DNA from: Crocodylus rhombifer | Lineage: Eukaryota > Chordata > Crocodylia > Crocodylidae | Assembly (NCBI GenBank): GCA_038503035.1 | Contig: JAVSML010024436.1 | Location: forward strand, 372,001-436,000 | DNA: 64,000 nucleotides | Direction: 5' to 3' | In this document: positions 9,841 to 22,942 of the stretch, piece by piece | Layout of the letters: each line of letters starts with the position of its first letter | Numbering within the stretch: position 1 is the stretch's first letter | Notes under the pieces: model-generated | Database searches by the model: none | Told to the model about the DNA's origin: nothing | What the model saw: the letters and a program-made list of their open reading frames with translations, nothing else | Position numbers and translations under genes: made by a program

Positions 9841-11225
9841 GCTGCACTAGAGCATGTAAGAGCACGTCTATAAGCAGCCCATGAACCCAATCCTGCATTA
9901 ATGGATGTAGGATGGGAAATGGGAATTTCACCATGCCTCTAATGGACACAGAATCAAGCTCAAAACAAGACTAGCACCTATTATTGTGTTAATGTCTCCA
10001 AAGCGGAGGCCTAGCTGCATGTAGGCCTGCATAGGCCACCGCCCACTCAATTATCACTCACACGTATCCAGACCTGAACTGCCGTGACTGCCAAGGGTAA
10101 ATAAACTTGGTTTCCTGAAAGCAGATGCCTAGGTACCAGACAAACAGGCTTTCAAAAGACATAGCCTCTGGCCAAAGACAGGATATAGTGACCCAGGGTG
10201 TGAGTGGAATCTTCCTCTCACATGGCAAATTCTTTGCAAGTGGCATGTGACTAGCAGGTTGGGAGGCATGTGGGGCAAAAGAGTTGGAAGGCCTGACTTT
10301 TTCAACCTCATTTCAGATGTGTACAGTGTTAGCAGCTCGCAGCACCCTGGTTAGGCTGCAGTCAGTGCAGCAAAACAAACAAGATCAACTGACATAGCTG
10401 CAGGACTGCTATGTAATAGATTCAGGGCCGTAATTGTTTGAAGTCAATTGCAATTATTTAAGTGATTTGCAGTGATGTCAGGCCTTTAGCCCTTGACCCT
10501 CCACTGGAAGTTGGGCCCTGCCCAAATTTCCATTCTTAGCTGGATTTTAGTTCCAAAGGACCCTGAAAGTAGCCATGTGCTTTACCCAGAGACTGGGTCA
10601 AGGAGCAGCTGCACGCTTAGAAGGCCTTGCGCCTATCCAATAAAATGTAATGCCTGTTGGAGCTCCTAGAGGCACAGACCTGTTCATACATCTGTCTGTA
10701 AACAACCTTACCCAATGCACAGAATAAAGACGGCTCTGGGGATGAGTCAGGTTCTGTAAGGTAAGACACTGATGTTTGTGGCTCTCTGCTTCATTTGGTT
10801 TGGCGGCTGGAAGATGAGCAAGAACCAGGATGACAACAACAGCAGTTACTAGCAGAGGACAGTTCTGACCCATCGGTCTCTTGCTTATGAGCCCATCACA
10901 CTTTTGCACAATGTGCGTAGTAAATGCAGCAGGAGATTTTCAAAAGAGAAAGAATCTCTCCCAATGAAGACAAATGACTTTGTCCCATAGAACTGGATCC
11001 TATCCCTGCCTCCATACAGAGGCCCTGTATCGGGATGGCCTCCATACAGGCAGCTGCCATGTGTGCCACGCAAGCTCTGGGCACTCTTGAAAGGGAGGGA
11101 CCAGAATACAGGGAATGGAAGCAGAGGGGTTCAAGTTTCCTGTATCTGGAGTAGGGATGGGGCGTGGGTGGGTGTCTGGAGGGGTGGCAGGACACTGCTT
11201 GTCAGGTTTCATTGCCAAGAGCCAG
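9841..11225. other. No recognisable gene
   Basis: Unique-looking sequence. Short open frames here lack homology I can recognise or any splice support. Confidence 0.6.
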
Positions 11226-11327
11226 GTGAACCCTTCCCTAACCCTGCAGCTGCCTGCCGCCTAAGGTCTTTGGATCATCACTTGCCATATAAAACTGTAG
11301 AAGTTGCAGGGCCGGGGAAGGGTTGAC
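11226..11327. repeat. 102-bp hairpin element
   Basis: Arms 11226-11251 and 11302-11327 are inverted copies of about 26 bp, with 4-5 mismatches (GTGAACCCTTCCCTAACCCT against AGGGCCGGGGAAGGGTTGAC), around a 50-bp loop. Confidence 0.65.
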
Positions 11328-14300
11328 AAGGCTCTTGGTGGTGACATGTTCTCTTGCAGCAGCATCCTGCTGGTGTTCTGCTCCATGCAGGGGCCAAAGC
11401 CATGATGACTTCCCCCCACACTTATTCTGATGCCCCAGGGCACAAACTCTACCACGCATGCCTTTGGAAACAGGGATCAAAGTTGTACTCAGAGAAGGGG
11501 TAGGGCATGCCTGTGCAGCATGCCTGCCAAAAAGGGTGGCCACCGTTGTCCTATGTGATCCTGGGCAAGTCACTTAAAAACTATTTTTCAAATTTAGCCA
11601 TTATTTGTATCCTGCTCACTTTCTGGGTACCTGACTTGAGACTGGGGTCTGGTCTGCAAAGTGCTGAGCTGCCACCCGTCAATAAGAGTTGTATTTGGAA
11701 GGTGCAGTGTGCTAGCGGATGCTAAGTAGTCTGAAAAATCAACTCTCAGGCATCTCTGTTCATAGATACATTTGACTTCTCTGCGCCCCAGGTCCCCATC
11801 TTTAAAAATCACTCAACTTATACGGGCACTATAAAGATAACTTATGCTTGTTAAGTGCTCCCCTTCTGTAGTGATGGCCACCACAGAAAACCACAATGGG
11901 AGATGAACTAGTTTTGTCTTCAGAGCAGGATTTGAACAGCATGTGGTAAATAACGTAAGGGCCACATACACGGAACAAGGGAAGAAGAAAATATTGCATT
12001 TCAGTTCATTTGGTGTGCACCAGCCACTCCATGCACTGAATGAGAAGGGTTCCTGTGGAAAACATATTACAGGATCAGAGGTAGATCCAAAAGGAGCGTG
12101 GCAGCATAGTCACACGCCCCTCTGGCTGTGTGCCATGTGTACAGGAAGCTCTGAGTTCCCCAGCTTGTCAGCACAGCTCCTGCTGGGAGTTTCAATTGTG
12201 CCATGAGCTCTGAGCTCACCATCTGGTTAGTGAGGGGTCTGGCCAGAGTCCCTGCTTTCACATGGCTCCAGGGGCCAGGGGATAAGTGCTGCTGCTGTTT
12301 GTCCTCCTCCTTCCTTCTTCCAGTTCTGCCCCTGAATTCAGCTGCAGGGGGAAAAAAGAGGGACAAGCAGGGGTGACATGAAAGCTCCCAGCTCTGAAGC
12401 TACATGAAAGCAGGGGATGAGCACAGCACATGCGGGGTCCAGAGCTGTGCTGATATACCAGCTAGCTCAGAGACCTAACTCCCTGATATCTAGGATTGCA
12501 GTGATGGGGGTGAAGCTGCACACCCTTCTGCAGTATACTGAATACCCAGCTAGCTCTCTTTCTTCACTGCGTATATGCCACACAGACAAAGGGGGCGCAG
12601 CTGCACCATGCTCACCACAATCCTGGATCTGTCTATGCATGGGATCATGTAGTGAAATAGTGTATCATAATGCATATGAGCAAGGGGCTAAATTAAGGTT
12701 GCACAGGAAAATTTATTTCTAGCATTTGCTAACTTCCAAGTGCTTGATTCTGACCTCAACACTCTGTTAACGCAGACTTTTTGTGACAGACTGACTGACA
12801 TAAAGCCGGGCAGAGCAGAGGTCACACAGACACTCCTATGTGCATATATGCACAGTGTATATCTGCAAAGATACAGTTCTTGGAGTCATGACGTTCTGAC
12901 CCAAAATCCATTGAGAGGGGTTTGGACCTTGTGTTCGAAGTCAGACCAATCTCTTATGCATGTTCAGAGAGAGGCCCCGGTAGCTTTCCACCCTCCCAGC
13001 TCATGACCCAGAGCAGAAACCTGTCTGGGTATAAGCTGAGGCCTTAAATTACCTTTTGTCCTGCTTCTCAGAGTGCAGGTGTCTGCTGTTGCTGACAATG
13101 AGTGATAAGCAGAGACATTTTTTCCATCGGAAAGAATCTCAAGAATTTCCCAGTTCTCTTTTTATGCCTTTTTCCTTCCGCCCTCTTGTAATGAGGCCTT
13201 TATTGCAGGGTGTTGGGTGGCAGTCACCGAGGCAGACAGGAGACAGCATTCAAACGAGTCCTCAAGCATTATTCCAAATAAGCTATTGTCTCTCTCAGTT
13301 CCTGGTCTTTTTGTCAGGCAGGCACTTAAACAGCCGTCTGACCGCAAGTCCTCACCTTCCCTGCCCTCAACATGACTGTACAGTCCTAGTGGCTCTTACA
13401 GTTTTCCTTCTGGCAGCCAAAGACCCCAGGTAACAGATGTGGGTAAGCAGCAGCTTTTGCTGCCTGCCTCTTCCTCATGCAACAGCAGTGGTTTATGCAA
13501 AGTTACCTAAACTCAGGAGAGTCTATCCACTACTAGGCAGGCTGTATACCCACCCACACGCTGTCACCGAGATAGGCCTCTCTTGCTTCTATGCATGCAT
13601 GCTCAAGCCTATTATAAAAATGAAGCCACCCTATGGGGACAAGTGAAAAAGCAATGGGGGCAACTTCCCTACCTGCTAACCATACAATGCCTCTGTCACA
13701 ATTCAGATGTGGACTGACTGCTTAACAAGCCTGGAACTGAAATAAACAGGAGGGGGACACAGGGCAGCACTAAGATACATGGCCTGGGGTGTAAGGAAAA
13801 GGAGAAAAATGGACTGCTGGTGGAGGTGGGGTCAGGACTAAGGTATGTTGGCAAAGCTAGCAGTTTAGGAGCAAAGGGGAGGACTGGATTAGGAAAGAGG
13901 AAGCTGCAGCTCAAAACCAAAGTATGCTTGCAGAGCTGTATGATGACTACCAGGGTTGGCATACCCAGAGGTGTTGAGGAGCAGAACTGCGATGCACTGA
14001 CGGAGCTGATAGTCGTGGTTTTGGACCGGCATCACACTGGGAGTTGCAAATGAGAACTGGGAGGCACTGGCAGAGTGAACTAGGATCGAAAAAAGCTGGA
14101 GAAGTAGCAGGGGATGGAGCTCAGGCCCAGAGTGGTTTGGCAGGGTCATGCATGGTGCATTTGCACAAACTGCCTGTGCTGTGCCAGAAGCACCTCTGTT
14201 TGAATCTTGGAGCTAGCACAAGTCAGCAAGCAACCTTTGGCAAATCACACAACTGCCCCAAGTGTCTGGGGAGGAGTCTGAAGAAGAGTCTGGTCAGTTC

Positions 14301-17300
14301 TTACTCATGCCCGTTGATTCACTTGCCCTTAATGAAAGCTGGTTTGCTTTCCAATAGTTTCTCAGGGGCATGCAGAAAGCCTTGAGATCCCGGCCACACT
14401 CACATTCAAGCATGTTCACTTGTGACAACACAAATGCTTACGTGTAAACAAGCATATCCACACTGCATTCAACAGGGCTGGAACACACATTCATGCCAGT
14501 CACACACATGTGACATCACCACATGCACCCACGTTGCACTAGATAACACAGGAAGTATTTTACACAGATACAGCTGAACCATCTTTCTCTCGCATGCATG
14601 CTCATTCACAAACATACAGCCACAATGTTTCTGCTAATGCACACTTGGAATTACAAGCAAGCACTGCCCTGTTCTCAGTTCTCACAGGCTTTTCTACGAC
14701 TTTGCTAGGAAGCCCAAGCATTGATGACTCACCTACAGCCTTCTTTTTGTGCCCATGGCCAAGGGCACCTCTCCCTCTCTCTCTAGGGGTGCTAATGACG
14801 CTTCTCAGGGAGATAAGTGGCGTGAATAAGCAAGCACTAGCCCCACCACAGGATGGAAAATACTCATGTTCTTAAAAAAGAAGTCACTTGATAGAAAGCC
14901 AAGCAGAAAGTGACTGTGCTAAGTGTCCTGGGACATAACCTAGTCTGACAAGATCAGTGGGTTTTGAATCCAGTGCAATTGCTAATTGGCTGTTTCTTCA
15001 GCTCCCATCTCTAATTGTCAGCCCATAACATCAGAGCACCACTCTCTCCCAGACACTAGCGCAACATGTGGCAGCACTGAAGGATCAGGTACAGCCGTGG
15101 GATCTCTGCAGTGCATGTGCCTCACACATCAAAAACCCTGAGTTCCTATTTCTTGTGAGCCTCATCCCTCCCCTGTCCCCTCAGCCTTCCCGTACAAGCC
15201 AATTATTTTAATTGGTTGGTTATTCCAAAGCAGAGTGAAACCACAAGGAAGAAACCTCTCAGAGTGCTGCTTGCATGGATTAAAACCCACGGCTGTAGGA
15301 AGAATAACACCATCAAATCATAACGACATCCAAGCTAACCCATTTCTCATGCTATATTTGTCTTCTTTCCCTATGTAATGCTGAGGGGGCCTTGAGCACT
15401 CAGCATGACCAACTGTAGCAGAACCAGTACTGGACCCCCGAAGCCCTGGGAGGAACGTATTTAAATCCTCTTTTCTCTCCTCTTCACCCAGGCTCTTGTA
15501 TTCATTCACCGTCTAATCTTTCCAGGTCAGAAAATCTTCCTTCGGGGCAGCAGCTGGACTTGTTTAGCGTGACGCGCATACACGGACACCTGCTGCACAC
15601 CCCTGCCCCCTCCCTGCTCCACACACCTCTCTCCCTACTCCGCACACACAGCAGGCTTCTGAGGGGTTACTCCTGTGCACAGAAGTGATGGGCCAGCCCC
15701 AGATCCCAGGCCGGCCCTTTCCTTCAAGGGCATCACTGCCATCTTCAATCAGGACGATACGCTCACAAGCAAGCGAGATGCTGCCTTACATGCACACAAG
15801 CCTCCAGCTCTTAGGAAAGGGAGACAGGAGGAGTAGCAGCTTGTAGAAGCTGCTTGTGTCAATGACTGGGAACCATCATGTGTACCAGCGCCCCAGGAGC
15901 ATATACCCTGCTGATCTGCCTACAGTAGTGATTCTTAGCCTTTTGGACCCCATGACCCAGCCCCTTTCATCCACTCCACAGCCCCCTGCTCCCAACCCCA
16001 CCTGCCTCCCTAGGGCCAACCTCTCAAGCCCTGTGCACGGCCACCGAGCCTACCTCCCTTGTGGTCCTCTGGCCAGGAATGCTGTAGAGAGATATCCATT
16101 CAAGCAAGGTCTGAACAGGCCAGCTCCAGAACAGAAGCATATTCATGTGGTGCTGCTCCCGGGCTAATTAGCTATGTCTCTCACTAGCATTAACCTGAAG
16201 TACCTTTTCTTCTTCCTACTCAGGAGCTAGTATGTACAGAGCTGCTCAGCACAGTGCCACCAAGTGCTATGGGAAAGTTGGGGGAGTTATCTGACCCCCG
16301 CAGGTCCCCTCATATCTGCCCTTACAGCCCATCCATGGCACCACTGCAGTCCACCAACAGGGACATGGCTCACTGGTTGCAAACCCAGTGGCCCAGAGCT
16401 GAAAGCCCAGAACCAGCCCTCCACAGCCCACTGTCATCAAGCTCTTTGAAGCAGAGACAGTGTTTATGTGCCTACAAAGCCTGGGACGATGGGGTGGAGA
16501 GCTCTGGGCTCTAACACAAGGCAAATTATTCATTTTAATTTTCCTTCCTGGCTCCCATCAGTACAGCAAAGATACCACCCCTTGCAATACTGTTCATTCA
16601 CATCTGACCCTCTGTTCCTAAGTATGGAGCTGCCAAGTTCAAGCATTCAAGAAAACCATGAGCCAGGCCCTGAAAATAATGACCTTTTCAAAATAGTAAG
16701 GGTTTTTGTTTGTTTTCTGCCCTGCATACTTGTTTCTGAAGGCCACATTTTCAAGCTATGTCCTACAACTGTGAGGGCTTGAAACAGTTTTCAAATTTTC
16801 AAGGAAAGTGGAGCCTCTCAAATTTAGTCACAGCACTCTTAGAGCTCAAGCTTCGAAGAAAAACACACCAGAAAGCAAGAGTTGTATGACAAAACTGCTA
16901 GCGCTGGCCACTCAGTTCCAACCAGAGGTATCACCAACACTTGAGGTGTATTGTGCTTCAAAGCAGCTCAGCAACAGCCTCCTCTTCCCCTCCACACTTT
17001 TGTCACACAGACCTAGTAGAAATCAAAGTCCCACACAGGTCTTTGGGGAAATCAAATGCACATCTTCCTTGTTTCAGCAAGGGAAAAGATTTTTTTTACA
17101 GGATTGCAGGACTAGGACAGTGGCATCAGCTAATTCTTTCTTCCTCTGCTGACCAACACAGCAGACAGATCTGTTAAGAATCTGGACACGCACCACCCCA
17201 GGGACAGATGGTATTAGTCATACAAGTCATTCCCTCCACGCTTGCATTAAGGATCTTTGCTGTGAGTTCATCAACCCAGAATACTTGACATTTCTCCTAT

Positions 17301-18549
17301 CACTAGGGTCATGTTATTTTTCTCTGACATCAAAAAGAGCAACTCTTCAAAAGATTTCTCCCCCAGCTTCCTGCCCACATCAAAATGGCCCCCTTGATTT
17401 TGTATCAGCACATCCAGCCTTTGACACTAACAGTATCTGCGAACTCCCAGGGACAGCTTCTGCTCGACACCAGTGAAAATCTGGAGTAAGGCCCTTTGCC
17501 TTGGGGCCTGTTTTGCTGTTAACCATGCATACATCAGAGCAAAGGTTTAAAGTCAGTGCAATTATTTTGGGTTTATGCTCTCAGAAATAAGAGCAGCATC
17601 CAGCCCACTGAATAATTATGTTTTTACTGTGATCCAAAAATCAAAGAAGTATCATACTCTGATGCAACATTTTCCTTTTACTGCATGCTGGGGGATTTTC
17701 ATAGGTTTCCACAGTTCATCTGCATTTTTTTCCAATGGGCTCATTTCACCCATTAATTTCTCCTGCAGAGGAACTAACACATATCTGCACCACCTCAGGA
17801 CTGTTCTAGGAAGTGCCATAATGAAACACACTACACCTACTCTGCATACACTGCCTCCCAGAACTGAGCTACTATGGTCAATTATTGTGGCACTGGATTG
17901 CTCTCTCCTCTCCACCTATCAATATTGGCGCTACTTGGCTAAGCCCCACCTAGGATTTATAATGGGCTTGTTCTAGCTATCAGAAATTCAGCATCCAGCT
18001 ATGCCATGGTCTTGAGCAGTTCCCAGTCACTTGGGAAGCTTCTTTACAAACTTTACAAAGGAATGGAAAATAGTTAAGAGCTTTACTAAGCATGTCAGCA
18101 GTGAATGGATAACCCACTCAGCCCTGATTATACTCACAAAGTCCTGTCCCAGCATGCCTTGCTCAGTATGGGGCTTGAGATCTATTCTTTGGGGCAGTCT
18201 CTCTCCATCTGTTGTTCCAATATCCTGGCCAGGACTCCAGAGCAGATGTCCCTGCAATGCTGGAACCCTCTCCTTTTTGAAGTCCCTGATTTATCAGCTG
18301 TAAATTAGCTGTGTCTGTACTTTTCACCTCTGAAGATATTTGTCTGCAAGTGCAAGGAGAGGGGTTAGGTAAAAGGTAAGGCAGCCTGAATGAGCAAAAG
18401 CAGGAGAAGGACAGTAAACAGAACCCAGTTCCTTTTGAGATCAGTGCTAGTAGGGAGAGGCACTCTAGTTTCTCTTATCTGCATGAGATGTTCCTTTAAA
18501 TTAATGGTTGTGTGACTTGAGCTTAATTAGTTGCTAAACAGTTCACACA
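11328..18549. other. Long gene-free interval
   Basis: Apart from the hAT-related piece (11433-11550), a short MIR-like word (TCCTGGGCAAGTCACTTA, about 11557-11574), a possible hAT left end at about 15926 (CAGTAGTGATTCTTAGCC) and a possible old repeat near 13740-14150, I recognise nothing. No exon with both splice sites and a plausible protein was found. Confidence 0.55.
11433..11550. mobile_element. hAT-related fragment
   Basis: Shares GGGCACAAACTCTACCA, ACAGGGATCA and TGCCTGCCAAAAAGG in the same order and spacing as 26684-26797, so the two are copies of one family. Its right end resembles the hAT terminus at 45808. Confidence 0.6.
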
Positions 18550-18555
18550 CCTCTA

Positions 18556-18750
18556 ATCAGGACACCCAAGTTCTGTTTTTCTTGGCTGTGCCACAAACTC
18601 ACAGTGTGGACTTGGGCAAGTCACTTAACTTCTCTTCAGTGCTTCTGTTTTTTCACCTAGGATAATAATGCCTGCCTCTCATGAGGCTGAAATGATTAAT
18701 TGCTAAGATTTTATGAATTGCTTTGAGATCCTCAGGTGGAAGGCAGTGTG
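18556..18750 (+). repeat. MIR (CORE-SINE) copy
   Basis: GACTTGGGCAAGTCACTTAA, then TTCACCTAGGATAATAATGC and CCTGCCTCTC, reproduce the MIR core in order. Better preserved than the other MIR pieces here. Confidence 0.8.
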
Positions 18751-19156
18751 TTTTATAGGGAGTTATTTATCAACTCATCTGCGCAGCCTCTTTAGCAGTA
18801 TTATTGCTTGCTCCTTCTGCAGGCTGTATCCACAGAAACAACAAGTAATCACGGATGAAAACCAGCCCGTATGTGTTCTGGCAGCTTCGACTGAATAAGG
18901 TCTTAAATGTTTATTTGCTACCTTGAACTCACTCCAGGATATCTGAGTCTCCTGGGTATGCAAAACTGGGCTGGAAATCTGCCAAGATACCAACATACAG
19001 AAAGACTAATTGTCCCAAATACTGCCAGGACCCACTTGTTACTTGTGAGGTTTGGGACAATTACAAAAGATACTTTAGCCTTCCGTTTTGTTTTTTTAGG
19101 TGACAGGTCAGAGCTTAGGAAAAGTGTGGCTCTCAAATTGGAACCCCAAACCTAGA

Positions 19157-19215
19157 GATTCATAGACACTAGACACTAGGGCTGGAAGGGACCTTGGAAG
19201 ATCATCGAGTCCAGC
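19157..19215 (-). mobile_element. CR1 3' end fragment
   Basis: TTCATAGAC, GGGCTGGAAGGGACC and ATCATCGAGTCCAGCCCC are the reverse complement of the CR1 terminus. A 7-bp AGACACT tandem duplication lies in the tail. Confidence 0.75.
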
Positions 19216-19804
19216 CCCTCCCTAGGTAAGCCTCCCTGGGCTGAAGAACTGCTTTCATCACTCCCTCCTCCCCACCTCCCTTCTGAGAGAGGCCTGGGGT
19301 TTAGCCCAAGCAGCATCTTGGTACCCAAATGGAGAGAAAAGGATCCAGTCAACCTGAGCAAGTGCCACCAAAGAGCACCCAATGGTGGTGACCAAGGCAG
19401 GGGCAGAAGGTCTCTGTACTTATGTATTGTTAAGGTTCTTTTGCATTTCACGCTGTGTTTGTTGTGTGGGTGGGTGTGGAAGGGAGTTAGGTGAGGCTTT
19501 CTGGGACAGGTGTGGGCTTAGAAGAGACACGGGGGCGGGATTTCCCTTGGAGGTTAAGCAGAGGAGTGGAAGGTGAGGGAAGTAGGAAGAGGTTTCCTGG
19601 ATCTGGATGTACATGGAGGTTGGCATTGGCCAGAAGGTTTGGGCAGGGAAGATGATGGCCTTCTCAAGCTTGGGGTGTTGCTTGGGGAAGGTACTGTTGC
19701 TTCCTATCAGTGGGTTGTTTGTTTATTGTGAGCTGCTCTAAGCCTTTGGGTCGGGGCAGGATATAGATCTAAAAAATAAAATGAAAAATAAATAAACATT
19801 CTGG
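19216..19804. other. No recognisable gene
   Basis: Unique-looking sequence with an A-rich AAAATAAAATGAAAAATAAA stretch near 19776. Nothing supportable. Confidence 0.55.
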
Positions 19805-20034
19805 ATATGTCTACATGTGTGTTTTTAGCCTATTTTAATGCACATTAAAGTGTCACTGAAAATGTGCTATTTAGCTAATGCACATTAAACTAGGCTAACG
19901 TGCATTAAGCATCACTTAAAAGCCATGCTCTTTAGTTAATGCACATTAAAACAGGCTAATGCACTTTTCTGAGTACCTCACAACAGAGGTAATAGATTTA
20001 ATGCACATAAACTAAGGCACTGTGTAGACGCACC
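19805..20034. mobile_element. MITE with repeated TAATGCACATTA motifs
   Basis: Ends ATGTCTACATGTGTG and, reverse-complemented, GGTGCGTCTACACAGTG are similar, suggesting terminal inverted repeats. The motif TAATGCACATTA recurs at 19836-19847, 19876-19887 and 19937-19948, with variants at 19896 and 19999. Confidence 0.6.
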
Positions 20035-20657
20035 TTCTGATCTGGCCGCTTTGACGTCTCCATCAGCTGGTGACCTCGAGGTGCACCATGCATTCTCTTG
20101 CCTACTTCAGAGACCATGGATCTCAGTGCAGTGGTGCAAGTACTTATAATCACGACGAGGAGCATTTGCACAAAGGAACAATAAAGAGGTCAAGCTATAG
20201 TGCCTGGAGCCCTTTGCTTCATCTAAGGGGGCATGTGCAGAAATGTGATAATTAAGTTAGTCACCTGGCAGTGAATGAAATACCTCCCTAGTCCAGCCTT
20301 AGCCTATGGTGACTAGAAGCAATTTTCTGTCCTCCACCTCCTCTCCCCAGTGCCTGCCTGTTTATGATATAGCCTATGACAAAACAGCCCATTAAAGGGA
20401 TTATGCAAGGGAGTTCATAACCCTTTCCATGCTGGAGTTTTCCAGGGCTTGCGCCTTGCAGCTGTCAGGTAATAAAGCTCAAGATACTAGTTACATTACT
20501 GCAATCATATATGCTCCCCTTATAGGGTCCTCTGTTTCTGAATTGCTACATTTTTTTATCATTATAGCTGAAGTCTAATCAGGTGGATGCAAAAATAAAC
20601 CTGTAAAAATAATAATATAAACTCAGCTAGTTAAAGGGGTTGTACCATAGACTAGGA
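20035..20657. other. No recognisable gene
   Basis: Unique-looking, AT-rich toward the right. Nothing supportable. Confidence 0.55.
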
Positions 20658-21021
20658 CAGTGGTCTTCAAAGTGGGTTGCGTGCACTGCAGGGGTGCGCA
20701 AGACGATCCATTGAGGTGCGGGAAGAAAATATTAAAACTTCTATTTATATTTTTCATCTAAAAAAATTAGAAATTAAGCTTTACTAAATTTAATATATGG
20801 ATTGACACTGGTGCCTACTCGGTCCATGTCAGACAGTCACGTCACATATGGTACGCGAGGTATCCTGAGGGATGAGTGGGAGTTCCACAATGCGGAGGGG
20901 TTGTCAGTGGCGCCCTCACTCATTTGTTCGCTTTCAGTGTATTGCGACATATATTGGGGGCACATGCTCAAAATTTTTTTACTGATAGGGGTGCGCAATC
21001 AAAAAAGTTTGCAGACCACTG
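20658..21021. mobile_element. hAT non-autonomous element (364 bp)
   Basis: Ends CAGTGGTCTTCAAAGT and, reverse-complemented, CAGTGGTCTGCAAACT. GGGGTGCGCAA occurs near both ends. Flanks share only TAGGA at their inner five positions (GACTAGGA/CTGTAGGA), consistent with an old duplication. Confidence 0.75.
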
Positions 21022-21225
21022 CTGTAGGATGTAACTCCATCTGCTGCTTCTGGGCTACCATCTCCAGTCTTCAGGGCTCCAGAAAGTGAAGGGTTGAAAG
21101 TGTGCAGCAGAGATCTGTATCCCTTTTTGACAAGGGGGGGGTCTTTAAACATCAGTCACATGCACTGTAGTCTGAACCTGTTACAGGAGTATTGTGGAGA
21201 AAGACACGGTCACTGCATGATGACT

Positions 21226-21283
21226 GTGGGACTACAGTATGTACTTAAAATAGTCAGTGGGACTACAGTATGTACTTAAAATA
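21226..21283. repeat. Tandem duplication, 31-bp period
   Basis: The 27 bases 21226-21252 are repeated exactly at 21257-21283 (GTGGGACTACAGTATGTACT and on). Two copies only. Confidence 0.9.
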
Positions 21284-22485
21284 AGCAGATGGTTATATGC
21301 TTTCATGAATTAGGGCTTCCATGTTAGTGAGAAGTTTTGGAAATGTGAAGCACTATTAAGTCTGAACTGGCATAAGCCACCTCAAGTGGTGTGAAGTGGC
21401 TTGTAAAATGATTTCAAGGGAACCACATGGCTTTACCTCAGCTGAGGATCTGGCTCTGTGATTTTATGTTGTATCCACCTGCCAGAGGATTTAAGGAAAC
21501 TATGGTCCTCTCCTGAGGACTTTACTTTGTAAAGCCCAGTCCTGCAAATGTTTGTCAGAGTTTTTCACAGGAACCAAATTATTCCTGTGCAGGATTACCT
21601 CCCATTTAATAGCCCAAAGGTGGATGTGTGCAACAACAGGAAGTAAAGTGCCTGACTGCTTGAACTGGTATCTGGCTAGATTTTTGCACGTAATATTATT
21701 GCATGTCTAGCTTGTTGACACCTCTTTGAAGAGGGAAATTGGGTTTTATAGGTTTAGTTTCACTTTCCGTTCCCTTGATCATGCTTTCTTTTACCTGCTC
21801 TTTCTTTAAGTGTTCTCAAAAAGCTGCTCTTCATGGTGAGTGGCAGTCGCTCAGGGACCGAGACCCAGAGAAAAGACCCAGGCCTCAGATACGGCCTATC
21901 TAAATATTGTTTGCATGTGGTATATAGCAGTATATACTGTATGCATGTATCTTGGGTAGATGCAGTTTGTATTGGCAAAAAAATGTGCTTTGGCTGGTAT
22001 AGCATATGCTGATTCCCCTGAGTAAAATAACATATACTGGCAAAAGAATTCTTATTTTGATAGAACTAGGGCCTTCACCGATATGGAAATCTTGCAAAAA
22101 TAAATCACACCCCTTAACCAATCTTAGTACATCAGCAAAAAGTTTGTCGCGTAGACCTGACCTCAGTTCCTATGTAAGCACGTAACTGGTGCACAGATCT
22201 TGTCCTGGTCCTCTGAGATAAACTTCACTGTTTAGGAAATGTCTTTTACGTCCAGAATATATACATAAGTAAGTATGTGACTCGTGCTTGTGTTACATGG
22301 CCCCGCCTGTGCCAGTCCACCAAAGACAAAAGTTGTTACAATGCCAAACTACAGAACCCTGGTTCTTTTAGCAAAAGGTGCAGCAGCTTATAGTGTTAAA
22401 CCAGACACAATCCCTGCGTATTGGCCAAGGACTGATCATCAGATATACACACATGCATAACTTGTATTTACAGTAAAGTCAAGAA
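21284..22485. other. No recognisable gene
   Basis: Unique-looking DNA. No transposon ends or splice-supported frames recognised. Confidence 0.55.
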
Positions 22486-22942
22486 CAGTAGTGCCTGGCC
22501 TTTTGGCCCCACTGACTGGATGAGTGGTATGATCAATCTGCAGCCTGGATCTGGTCTGTGGACCTGATCCAACATGAGGGGTTGGCTCAGTTAGGCCCAA
22601 TCCAGTGCACAGGGCTGGACTGGCTGAAGCCTAATACAGTGCAAAGGGACACCTCAGCCCAGGCCCTATTTGGTGCATGGGACCACAGCCAAGGCAGAGT
22701 CCAACACATGTGGCTGGCCTCACAGAGGCCTCAAACTGTGCATGCCAGATCAGGCCCCAAGCCAGACTGCACGTGTCCCTGGCCCTACACACAGAGCCAT
22801 GTCATCTGGCTTGCAGGGCTTAGAAACTTGGTGGTGGGGGAGTGGTGGCAGTGTTAATTGCCACTGCTCCCCTTGTGGCTAAATTTCTGGACCCATGGGG
22901 AACCCCACAGGCCAAATGACAGATCTGGCTTGCAGGTCACTG
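22486..22942. mobile_element. hAT-like element with internal degenerate repeats
   Basis: Starts CAGTAGTGCCTGGCCTTTTG and ends CTTGCAGGTCACTG. Flanking octamers GTCAAGAA and GTCTAAAA agree at 6 of 8. Inside, GGCCC...CCAGTGCA-type units of about 35-45 bp recur between 22560 and 22760. Confidence 0.6.
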
